A stretch of DNA of 8,105 nt from Gammaproteobacteria bacterium. GTDB lineage: Bacteria; Pseudomonadota; Gammaproteobacteria; PS1; Pseudothioglobaceae. The DNA lies in assembly GCA_003489145.1 (NCBI GenBank), contig DNJI01000015.1:7800-15904 (forward strand), given 5' to 3'. Made by a program: the position numbers and the translations under genes. Below are positions 1 through 6,255 of the stretch, in pieces; position 1 is the stretch's first letter; the number at the start of each line of letters is the position of its first letter. Below the pieces are notes generated by a model. That model saw only the letters and a list, made by a program, of their open reading frames with translations, was not told where the DNA came from and searched no databases.

Positions 1-62
1 GCGTCTTTAATTTGTTGTTTTGGGTTGTTAAGATTAGAACCCAGTCCGATATAAGCTAACAA
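1..62 (-). CDS. folK: 2-amino-4-hydroxy-6-hydroxymethyldihydropteridine pyrophosphokinase (HPPK), N-terminal fragment
   Basis: Only the first 20 codons are inside the window; the gene runs off the left edge. Read from a TTG at 62-60, the product starts MLAYIGLGSNLNNPKQQI, which contains the hallmark N-terminal AYIGLGSNL signature of HPPK followed by the usual PxxQI. HPPK transfers pyrophosphate from ATP to 6-hydroxymethyl-dihydropterin in cytoplasmic folate synthesis. No ATG or GTG lies in frame just upstream, and TTG puts the signature at its normal distance from the start, so TTG is the preferred start. It overlaps the proB stop by 7 bp, has no clear Shine-Dalgarno sequence, and is probably translated by coupling to proB. 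Family assignment is strong despite the short length because the motif is so specific; the exact start is less certain. Confidence 0.85.
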   Translation of the reverse strand, partial: MLAYIGLGSNLNNPKQQIKD

Positions 63-826
63 GTGATTAAGGTGCCAACATGCTCGCCATTGGCTAATCT
101 TGTCAGTACATCTGGTGCTTTGCCAGAAGCAATGATAGTGGTTGTGTTTGATTCAGCTGCTTTTTTAGCAGCGAGTACTTTGGTGTACATACCGCCCGAG
201 CCGAGGGATCCGCCTGTTCTGCCAGCGACTTGCTCAAGTTTTTCATCATCCACACGAATGGTCTCAATCAACTTAGCGTCGGTATTTTGACGAGGATCAG
301 CATCATAGACGCCACCTTGATCCGTCAAAATAACCAGTTGATTTGCACCAACCAAATTAGCCACCAAGGCTGCCAAGGTATCGTTGTCACCAAATTTAAT
401 TTCATCAGTGGCCACGGTATCATTTTCATTAACGATTGGCACTGTACCAAAGTCTAATAAATTATTAAGCGTTGATGAAATGTTTTCATAACGATCAGCA
501 TTGGTGAGATTGTCATGCGTTAACAAAATCTGTGCGGTGTGTATATCGTGCTTAGCAAAAAGAGACTCGTACGTTTGAATGAGGCCCATTTGCCCTACCG
601 CAGCGGCCGCTTGAAGCTTGTGAATATCGTCTGGGCGCTCATTCCAACCTAGGCGTTTAATGCCCTCGGCAATCGCACCGGATGAGACTAATATTACCTC
701 AATATCTTGTTTAGTCAGAGTAACGATTTGCTCTACCCATGAGGCGATAGAAGTCGTGTCCAACCCCTTGCCGTCGTTGGTTAATAATGCAGAGCCAATT
801 TTAATTACCCATCTTTGTTTAGTCAT
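56..826 (-). CDS. proB: Glutamate 5-kinase, short form without PUA domain
   Basis: This enzyme phosphorylates L-glutamate to gamma-glutamyl phosphate, the first and normally proline-inhibited step of proline synthesis in the cytoplasm. The 256-residue product is a complete amino-acid-kinase fold: K9 and G11 in the N-terminal VIKIGS strand, S48-S49-G50 (VSSGAIAEG), NENDTV at 133-138, FGDND at 145-149, LTDQGGVYDADPR at 167-179 and GGSLGSGGMYTK at 205-216. It stops right after the closing VGTLI of the kinase domain. The C-terminal PUA domain of about 100 residues found in E. coli ProB (367 aa) is absent, and folK begins immediately, so this is a clean short form and not a frameshift. PUA-less ProB proteins are known in other bacteria. 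The ATG at 826-824 overlaps the obgE stop by 8 bp and follows a purine-rich AGAAGA. It is the middle gene of obgE-proB-folK. No proA or proC is visible here. Confidence 0.95.
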   Translation of the reverse strand: MTKQRWVIKIGSALLTNDGKGLDTTSIASWVEQIVTLTKQDIEVILVSSGAIAEGIKRLGWNERPDDIHKLQAAAAVGQMGLIQTYESLFAKHDIHTAQILLTHDNLTNADRYENISSTLNNLLDFGTVPIVNENDTVATDEIKFGDNDTLAALVANLVGANQLVILTDQGGVYDADPRQNTDAKLIETIRVDDEKLEQVAGRTGGSLGSGGMYTKVLAAKKAAESNTTTIIASGKAPDVLTRLANGEHVGTLITC

Positions 827-1826
827 TTTCTTCTACTAATTGAAATAACCCATATACTAAATCTTTACAACCCAAGCCGTTGAGTGCAGAAATATTAAAC
901 ACTTTGCCATCATAGTCAATGCCGTTTAAAAACTCTTTCACTATTTTATCCCTGTCACCCTCGGGTAATAAGTCCATTTTATTAACCGCTAAAAGTCTTG
1001 GCTTATCAGCCAAATCTTGGTCATATTTTCTTAACTCGTTTTCAATGGTTAAATAATTTTGCACAGGATCTGATGCATCAGCCGGCAGAATGTCTACCAC
1101 ATGCAATAAGGCCTTGGCACGCGCAAGATGTTTTAAGAACTCAAAACCTAAGCCCACACCTTCACTGGCATCTTCAATCAAGCCTGGAATATCGGCCATG
1201 ACAATATGCGTGTCATTTAACGACACCACGCCCAAAGATGGGTGCAAGGTGGTAAATGGATAATCTGCTACTTTTGGTCGGGCACTTGAAATTTGCCTAA
1301 TCAAACTTGACTTACCGGCATTAGGCATACCCAACAAACCGATATCCGCCATGATGCTAAGCTCAAGACCGATCTCCCTTGCCTCACCTGGCGTGCCTGG
1401 CGTGGTTTTACGTGGTGCACGGTTAATGCTTGATTTAAAACGTGTATTGCCTAAACCATGAAAACCACCCTTAGCGACCAACATGATTTGATCATGCTCA
1501 ATCATTTCACCAATGAGTTCATCAGTTTCTAAATCGTATACTTTAGTGCCTAAAGGGATTTCAACGGTTAAATGTACAGCCGACTTACCGCGCTTGTTTT
1601 GGCCTTGGCCTGGTTGGCCATTTTTAGCTCTGAACAAACGGTTAAAACGAAATTCACTCAGCGTGTTAAGCCCTTCCTGACCGCGAAAATAAATATGACC
1701 ACCGTCACCGCCATCACCACCGTCAGGACCACCATCTGGGATATATTTCTCTCGACGAAAACCTAAACAGCCTGCACCACCTTTGCCAGCTTCAATACGA
1801 ATACTGGCAGAATCAACAAATTTCAT
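819..1826 (-). CDS. obgE: Obg family GTPase (ribosome assembly)
   Basis: Obg/CgtA is a cytoplasmic GTPase that binds the large ribosomal subunit and links its maturation to GTP/ppGpp level. The 335-residue product has the glycine-rich Obg fold at about residues 1-158 (AGKGGAGCLGFRREKYIP, then DGGPDGGDGGDGG) and the G domain after it: P-loop GMPNAGKSS 166-174, switch I YPFTTLHP 189-196, DIPG 212-215, NKMD 282-285 and SAL 313-315. The C-terminus ends soon after the G domain, so the acidic tail of the longer E. coli protein (390 aa) is missing, as in many short Obg proteins. An ATG seven codons upstream (1847) is in frame, but the family starts MKFVD, and the ATG at 1826 has AAAGAG just upstream, so 1826 is chosen. 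It is the first gene of an overlapping operon with proB and folK. The usual rplU-rpmA neighbours are not upstream. Confidence 0.97.
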   Translation of the reverse strand: MKFVDSASIRIEAGKGGAGCLGFRREKYIPDGGPDGGDGGDGGHIYFRGQEGLNTLSEFRFNRLFRAKNGQPGQGQNKRGKSAVHLTVEIPLGTKVYDLETDELIGEMIEHDQIMLVAKGGFHGLGNTRFKSSINRAPRKTTPGTPGEAREIGLELSIMADIGLLGMPNAGKSSLIRQISSARPKVADYPFTTLHPSLGVVSLNDTHIVMADIPGLIEDASEGVGLGFEFLKHLARAKALLHVVDILPADASDPVQNYLTIENELRKYDQDLADKPRLLAVNKMDLLPEGDRDKIVKEFLNGIDYDGKVFNISALNGLGCKDLVYGLFQLVEEND

Positions 1827-1880
1827 GGGAACTCTTTTAAAAACCACTAAAATACAATGCGTGTATTATACCTTTTATCA
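1827..1880. promoter_or_regulatory. Divergent promoter region between obgE and waaA
   Basis: This 54-bp gap separates the two chosen start codons. On the minus strand a perfect TATAAT (complement of 1865-1870) is a good -10 box for obgE, giving a leader of roughly 30 nt; no convincing -35 stands at 16-18 bp. On the plus strand TATTAT at 1864-1869 covers almost the same bases and could be the -10 of waaA. Because the box is nearly self-complementary, the two directions may share it. The -10 calls rest on sequence match alone. Confidence 0.5.
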
Positions 1881-3137
1881 ATGAATCGAACTCTCTACAG
1901 CTTAGTCGGAACTTTACTTTTACCAATCATGGTATTACGTTTATTAATCAAAGGCTTAAAAACACCTGCCTATCGACAAAGAATTTTCGAGAGACTTGGA
2001 TTTATCAACAATATCCCAGTACCGATTATCTGGGTGCATTGCGTCTCGGTGGGTGAGTTTAGAGCAGCCACTGTACTGATTGATCAACTAATTTTAAACT
2101 ACTCTGATCATCGAATTTTAGTCACAACCACCACCCCTACAGGCTCACAAGCAGTACTTGAGCATTATCAAAGTGAAGTATTGCATTTTTATTTTCCCTT
2201 TGATTTACCAATCATTGTTAATCGCTACATTAAGCAAATTAATCCCGCCATTTGTATTTTATTAGAGACAGAAATTTGGCCTAATCTTATTCATGCTTTA
2301 AATAAAAACAACATTCCAAGCTTGCTGGTGAATGCCAGACTGTCGCAACGATCGTTAGAAAAATACCAAAAATTTGCACCAAATTTAGCCTGGAAAACTT
2401 TAAATAAATTCACAACAATAGCCACACAAAACCAAAACTCTGCCAATCGGTTTATTGAATTGGGCGCAGATACCAGCAAGGTTGTTGCAGTAGGTAATAT
2501 TAAATTTGATCAAAATCCAGTTGCTGATAAAACCATTAGTAAAAATATACAATCCATTACCGGCAAGCGCAAGGTTGTGGTCTTTGCCAGTACGCATAAA
2601 GGTGAAGAAGCGAAAATCATAGATGCCTATCTAAATCATAAAGACAATATCGACGCCTTATTGGTGATTATTCCCAGACATCCTGAACGCTTTAACGAAG
2701 TCTATAAATTGGCACAAAAACATCAGCTTAACGTCATCAAACGATCAAGTAACAAGCCATGCAAAGATTGCGACCTACTACTAGGCGATTCTATGGGTGA
2801 AATGATGAGCTACTTTGATGTGGCGGATATTGTATTTATGGGTGGCAGCCTTAACAACACGGGTGGGCACAATATGCTTGAGCCTGCCGCTCTATCTAAG
2901 CCTATTTTATTTGGCCCAAATGTGTTTAACTTTGCTGAAATATCATCTGACTTACTAGAGAGGGGCGGATCAATTCAAGCATCTAACGCAGACGACTTGT
3001 TTAAATCTATTGCTGAATTGCTTGCAGATACCAAAGCAGCAAAAGCCTTAGGAAAAAATGCCAATCAATACTTTAAATCTCAACAAGGGGCAGTTGATAA
3101 CTTGATCAAACAAGTTGAATCAGCCTTACACCCGTAG
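1881..3137 (+). CDS. waaA: 3-deoxy-D-manno-octulosonic acid (Kdo) transferase
   Basis: WaaA (KdtA) transfers Kdo from CMP-Kdo onto lipid A precursor at the inner membrane face, making the inner core of LPS. The 418-residue product has an N-terminal hydrophobic anchor (about 4-24), then RGLKTPAYR-like sequence, the HCVSVGEF segment with E59 in the position of the catalytic glutamate of GT30 enzymes, ETEIWPN at 129-135, and the C-terminal nucleotide-sugar region GGSLNNTGGHNMLEPAA followed by KPILFGPNVFNF. An in-frame ATG at 1857 exists, but starting at 1881 aligns residue for residue with the E. coli N-terminus through the ERLGF motif, so 1881 is preferred. No Shine-Dalgarno sequence precedes it. 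Length matches the family (about 425). One gene copy says nothing about whether one or two Kdo units are added. It converges on the hydrolase gene with 8 bp between stops. Confidence 0.95.
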   Translation: MNRTLYSLVGTLLLPIMVLRLLIKGLKTPAYRQRIFERLGFINNIPVPIIWVHCVSVGEFRAATVLIDQLILNYSDHRILVTTTTPTGSQAVLEHYQSEVLHFYFPFDLPIIVNRYIKQINPAICILLETEIWPNLIHALNKNNIPSLLVNARLSQRSLEKYQKFAPNLAWKTLNKFTTIATQNQNSANRFIELGADTSKVVAVGNIKFDQNPVADKTISKNIQSITGKRKVVVFASTHKGEEAKIIDAYLNHKDNIDALLVIIPRHPERFNEVYKLAQKHQLNVIKRSSNKPCKDCDLLLGDSMGEMMSYFDVADIVFMGGSLNNTGGHNMLEPAALSKPILFGPNVFNFAEISSDLLERGGSIQASNADDLFKSIAELLADTKAAKALGKNANQYFKSQQGAVDNLIKQVESALHP

Positions 3138-3145
3138 AATAAGCT

Positions 3146-4030
3146 TTACTTTAAATGTTGTCTAACAAACGCAGCTGTTCGTTGATCTGCATCTTTGGTT
3201 GCTAAATCATCAGCAAAAGTTCTCACGTGTACTGGCCTAAAGTCAAAACCACGGCCAACACCTGGATAAACGATTAGCTCAGCATCAACACCTCTGTTTT
3301 TTAACACATCAATACCGGCCATGATTGGGCGTATTCTTTGATATTGGTCATATTCACCAATAAAGACCATTGTCGGTACATTTAACTCATTTAGCTCTGG
3401 CGCATATTGGTAGATTTGCTTTACTTCAGAGGCATTAGGATCTTGCCAATGAGGGTAAAACGACACATAACAAGCAACTTGGCTTTGTTTTTGGTGCTTG
3501 ACCAATGCTTTTAATGTCATATAGCCCCCACGAGTATGTGAAACAGTACAAATCTTATCCCCCATAATATCGCTACGTTGTAATAACACATCAATACCTT
3601 TTGCCACATGTTCTTCGTAAATATATTTATGCTCAACAGGGAAATTAGACTCCATATAAGTGCCAAACATATCTGGTGCTAACACAACAAACCCTCGTGC
3701 TGCTAAACGCTTAACTCTTGGCAAAGTCCAGCTGTCTAGCCCCCTACGACCATGCTGGAACAATATGGCTGGATACTTTCCAGGCTTCTCTGGTTTAAAC
3801 AAAAACGCCTCAATTTCAACATCATCATCCATATAAGTAACTTCTTCCATAGAAACTTTATAATTCTGAGGTGTAGGAAGCTGCCCTTCTTTCCACCAAG
3901 CGTCATCCCACCAACGTTTATCTTTATCTTGCGGATAATTAACATCTACCCAAGGCATTGAAGGATGTACACCTGCTATTGAAAAAGTTGATAACAACAG
4001 CACCATAAAAAAATACGGAATATGTTTCAT
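3146..4030 (-). CDS. Exported dienelactone-hydrolase-like alpha/beta hydrolase with altered catalytic triad
   Basis: The 294-residue product starts with a signal peptide (K2-H3, hydrophobic core 5-16, likely cleavage after SIA at 19), so it should act in the periplasm; no lipobox cysteine is seen. A Trp-rich stretch (W27, W40, W41, W45, W46) precedes a dienelactone-hydrolase fold: HGRRG at 93-97 (oxyanion region), RLAARGFVVLAPDMFGTY at 108-125, nucleophile elbow at 164-169, IGEYDQ with acid D228, and YPGVGRGF at 255-262. The elbow reads SHTRGG where the family has GHSRGG or GFCFGG, so the nucleophile is Thr166 in place of Ser/Cys. The histidine of the usual GHGF is Arg260. The fold is clear, but catalysis by the standard triad is doubtful, and the substrate is unknown. 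The ATG has no good Shine-Dalgarno; TATAAT (complement of 4061-4066) may be its -10. It stands alone, divergent from the BFD-like gene. Confidence 0.85.
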   Translation of the reverse strand: MKHIPYFFMVLLLSTFSIAGVHPSMPWVDVNYPQDKDKRWWDDAWWKEGQLPTPQNYKVSMEEVTYMDDDVEIEAFLFKPEKPGKYPAILFQHGRRGLDSWTLPRVKRLAARGFVVLAPDMFGTYMESNFPVEHKYIYEEHVAKGIDVLLQRSDIMGDKICTVSHTRGGYMTLKALVKHQKQSQVACYVSFYPHWQDPNASEVKQIYQYAPELNELNVPTMVFIGEYDQYQRIRPIMAGIDVLKNRGVDAELIVYPGVGRGFDFRPVHVRTFADDLATKDADQRTAAFVRQHLK

Positions 4031-4105
4031 AAAATATAATAAATAAATAAAATAGTTTTAATTATAGCTTGAATTGTTCAAAATATCTTTAAGGAAAATA
4101 CCAAA
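4031..4105. promoter_or_regulatory. Divergent promoter region between hydrolase and BFD-like genes
   Basis: This is a very AT-rich 75-bp gap. TATAAT on the minus strand (complement of 4061-4066) is a plausible -10 for the hydrolase, leaving a leader of about 24 nt. A short inverted repeat TTGAA-ttg-TTCAA lies at 4069-4081 beside it and could be an operator, though five-base arms in such AT-rich DNA may be chance. A TATAAT also occurs on the plus strand at 4035-4040, without a good -35. For the rightward gene a Shine-Dalgarno AAGGA (4091-4095) stands 10 nt before the ATG. Confidence 0.4.
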
Positions 4106-4342
4106 ATGGGTTGTTGCAATACTAAAATCGATGAAAAAACACTGTGTTATTGTTTTAATATCAGTGAAAATGCTTACTTAGAAGCGTTAAAAACTGGAAA
4201 AGGCGCTGTTTTAAAAGATTTTGTCGTGTTTCAGACCAAGTATAGCTACTGCAACTGCGAAAACCTTAACCCCTCTAAGCAGTGTTGCCTAAAAGAATTT
4301 AAAAAACTAGAAATTTCAGTAAAAAACCAAATAAGGGGTTAG
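4106..4342 (+). CDS. Small BFD-like [2Fe-2S]-binding domain protein
   Basis: The 78-residue cytoplasmic protein has eight cysteines in four pairs: C3-C4, C14-x-C16, C49-x-C51 and C60-C61. The order CYCFNIS, then a helical spacer of 32 residues, then CNC and NPSKQCC matches the small BFD-like (bacterioferritin-associated ferredoxin type) [2Fe-2S] proteins. It also resembles the N-terminal Fe-S/zinc domain fused to some CopZ copper chaperones. The second half of a CopZ (heavy-metal domain with CxxC) is absent, so a copper role is only a possibility. C14, C16 and two from the later pairs are the likely cluster ligands; C3-C4 may bind another metal. The start is supported by AAGGA 10 nt upstream and by the conserved position of the CC pair near the N-terminus. 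Its TAG overlaps the thiC stop in a 4-bp tail-to-tail overlap. The partner protein is unknown. Confidence 0.75.
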   Translation: MGCCNTKIDEKTLCYCFNISENAYLEALKTGKGAVLKDFVVFQTKYSYCNCENLNPSKQCCLKEFKKLEISVKNQIRG

Positions 4343-6207
4343 GCGCCTTCTTTCATATAGATTTCAGAATCATTGTCTAAAAATTCAGCCGATTTTTGAT
4401 CCATCTCCACTTGAATTGCATTAATCTTAGCGATTTCTGCTTCATCCATGGTTTTAATTTCTTGAGTGATTTTCATTGAACAAAACTTAGGGCCACACAT
4501 TGAGCAAAAATGCGAAGTCTTTGCTGCTTGTTTTGGCATAGTTTCATCATGGTACTTACGCGCCGTATCTGGATCCAAGCCTAAGTTAAATTGATCTTCC
4601 CATCTAAACTCAAAACGTGCTTTAGATAAAGCGTTATCACGAATTTGCGCACCCGGATGACCTTTGGCCAAATCCGCAGCGTGAGCGGCAATTTTGTAGG
4701 CAATAATCCCTTCTTTTACATCGTCTTGATTTGGCAAACCGAGATGCTCTTTAGGGGTTACATAACAAAGCATCGCACAACCATACCAGCCGATTTGTGC
4801 CGCACCAATCGCTGAAGTAATATGATCATAACCTGGAGCAATGTCCGTGGTTAATGGACCTAGTGTATAGAATGGCGCCTCGCCACATTCTTCTAATTGC
4901 TTATCCATGTTCTCTTTAATCATTTGCATTGGCACATGTCCAGGGCCTTCGATAAAGGTTTGTACGTCATGTTTCCAGGCGATCTTAGTTAGCTCACCCA
5001 AAGTCTCTAACTCGCCAAATTGCGCCGCATCGTTGGCGTCAGCAATACAGCCTGGGCGAAGACCATCTCCGAGAGAGAAGGTAATATCATACTGCTTCAT
5101 AATCTTACAAATATCTTCAAAATGCGTATAAATAAAGCTTTCTGTATGATGCGCTAAACACCACTTAGCCATAATAGAGCCGCCACGAGAAACAATACCC
5201 GTAATGCGATTAATTGTCAGAGGCACATACTTTAAACGAACGCCCGCATGAATAGTGAAATAATCCACACCCTGCTCAGCCTGCTCAATTAAGGTATCGC
5301 GAAATACTTCCCAAGTTAAGTCTTCAGCAACGCCGTTAACTTTTTCTAAGGCTTGATAAATTGGCACAGTACCAATAGGAACTGGCGAGTTACGGATAAT
5401 CCATTCGCGAGTTTCGTGAATATTTTTACCCGTTGAAAGGTCCATAATGGTGTCAGCACCCCAACGAATACCCCATACCATCTTATCAACCTCTTCTTCA
5501 ATACTTGAACCAAGTGCTGAGTTACCAATGTTGCCATTAATTTTCACCATGAAGTTACGGCCAATAATCATTGGCTCAGTTTCAGGATGGTTGATATTGA
5601 CTGGTATCACAGCACGACCACGAGCGACTTCACTACGAATAAATTCAGCGGTAATTTCATCTGGGATTTCAGCACCAAAACTCTCACCTTTGTGTTGGCC
5701 AATTTGGTCTTTGTAATCTTGCCATTTGCAATTTTCACGAATGGCAATGTATTCCATTTCAGGTGTAATAATGCCTTGCTTGGCATAATGCATTTGAGTC
5801 ACATTTTGACCGTCTTTTGCACGTCTTGGTGTCTTTAAGAATTCAAACCGCAATTCATCAAGTTTGGCATTATCAAGACGTTCATTAGAAAAATCTGAAC
5901 TCATGCCTTCTAGCATTTCAGTATCTGCACGTTCATTAATCCAGTTTTCACGGATATTGGATAAACCCTTACGTAAATCAATTTGAACACTGGGGTCGGT
6001 ATAAACACCCGAAGTATCATAAACATGAATTGGCTCGTTTTTCTCAGCCAGCTCACCAATGGTATCTGTGAGTGTAATTTCACGCATTGGCACCTGAATA
6101 TCAGAGCGTGAACCCTCAACATAGATCTTGTTAGAATTAGGGAAAGGTTTAATAAACGCCTCTTTGACGCTTGACATACTTGTTAAGGTTTTGCTTGTTT
6201 GGCTCAT
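4339..6207 (-). CDS. thiC: Phosphomethylpyrimidine synthase (HMP-P synthase)
   Basis: ThiC is a radical-SAM enzyme that rearranges 5-aminoimidazole ribotide into 4-amino-5-hydroxymethyl-2-methylpyrimidine phosphate, the pyrimidine half of thiamine. The 622-residue product is full length (E. coli 631). It carries FPNSNKIYVEG, VPMREI, the VYDTSGVYTDP segment, RWGADTIMDLSTG, EGPGHVPMQM and PLTTDIAPGYDH. The C-terminal CSMCGPKFC gives the unusual ThiC [4Fe-4S] ligands C568, C571 and C576. The ATG at 6207 puts FPNS at the normal distance, though no Shine-Dalgarno is visible. It is a single gene, divergent from hemB by 41 bp; no other thi gene is in the window. A TPP riboswitch, which commonly precedes thiC, has no room unless the message starts inside hemB. 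A -35/-10 pair overlapping the hemB start would give a leader of only about a dozen bases. Confidence 0.98.
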   Translation of the reverse strand: MSQTSKTLTSMSSVKEAFIKPFPNSNKIYVEGSRSDIQVPMREITLTDTIGELAEKNEPIHVYDTSGVYTDPSVQIDLRKGLSNIRENWINERADTEMLEGMSSDFSNERLDNAKLDELRFEFLKTPRRAKDGQNVTQMHYAKQGIITPEMEYIAIRENCKWQDYKDQIGQHKGESFGAEIPDEITAEFIRSEVARGRAVIPVNINHPETEPMIIGRNFMVKINGNIGNSALGSSIEEEVDKMVWGIRWGADTIMDLSTGKNIHETREWIIRNSPVPIGTVPIYQALEKVNGVAEDLTWEVFRDTLIEQAEQGVDYFTIHAGVRLKYVPLTINRITGIVSRGGSIMAKWCLAHHTESFIYTHFEDICKIMKQYDITFSLGDGLRPGCIADANDAAQFGELETLGELTKIAWKHDVQTFIEGPGHVPMQMIKENMDKQLEECGEAPFYTLGPLTTDIAPGYDHITSAIGAAQIGWYGCAMLCYVTPKEHLGLPNQDDVKEGIIAYKIAAHAADLAKGHPGAQIRDNALSKARFEFRWEDQFNLGLDPDTARKYHDETMPKQAAKTSHFCSMCGPKFCSMKITQEIKTMDEAEIAKINAIQVEMDQKSAEFLDNDSEIYMKEGA

Positions 6208-6218
6208 TGTTGTATAAT
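6191..6218 (+). promoter_or_regulatory. Probable hemB promoter
   Basis: A perfect -10 TATAAT at 6213-6218, with TG directly before it, follows a partial -35 TTGCTT (6191-6196) at a 16-bp spacing. Transcription would start near 6225 and give a leader of about 24 nt. The -35 lies inside the first codons of thiC, so this promoter and the leftward thiC promoter cross one another. Confidence 0.55.
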
Positions 6219-6226
6219 TCGGTGAA

Positions 6227-6255
6227 ATAACATAATAATAAATTTAAGATGACAA
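6227..6255 (-). promoter_or_regulatory. Probable thiC promoter
   Basis: Read leftward, TTGTCA (complement of 6250-6255, five of six consensus bases) is followed after exactly 17 bp by TGTTAT (complement of 6227-6232, four of six). The start would be near 6220, leaving about 13 nt before the thiC ATG. The -35 overlaps the hemB start codon. Confidence 0.5.

Noticed and set aside
230..457. Open frame antisense to proB
   Set aside because: It lies opposite conserved kinase motifs and has no ribosome site or recognisable domain.
1827..1847. Seven-codon upstream extension of obgE from an ATG at 1847
   Set aside because: The Obg family begins with MKFVD at the ATG at 1826, which also has a purine-rich site just upstream; the extension would remove that site.
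1857..1880. Eight-codon upstream extension of waaA from an ATG at 1857
   Set aside because: The start at 1881 aligns without a gap to the E. coli N-terminus, and the extension would run across the shared promoter box.
4106..4342. Naming the small cysteine protein as the copper chaperone CopZ
   Set aside because: The heavy-metal-associated domain that binds copper is missing; only the BFD-like part is present.
4264..4344. Inverted repeat TAACCCCT / AGGGGTTA around the end of the BFD-like gene, considered as a terminator
   Set aside because: The arms are about 60 bp apart, lie partly in coding sequence and are not followed by a T-run.
5447..5838. Open frames antisense to thiC (two overlapping plus-strand frames)
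   Set aside because: They lie wholly opposite conserved thiC sequence, lack a ribosome site and encode no recognisable domain; they are shadows of thiC.
6208..6248. TPP riboswitch upstream of thiC
   Set aside because: The gap is 41 bp, too short for the element, and its conserved blocks are not visible.
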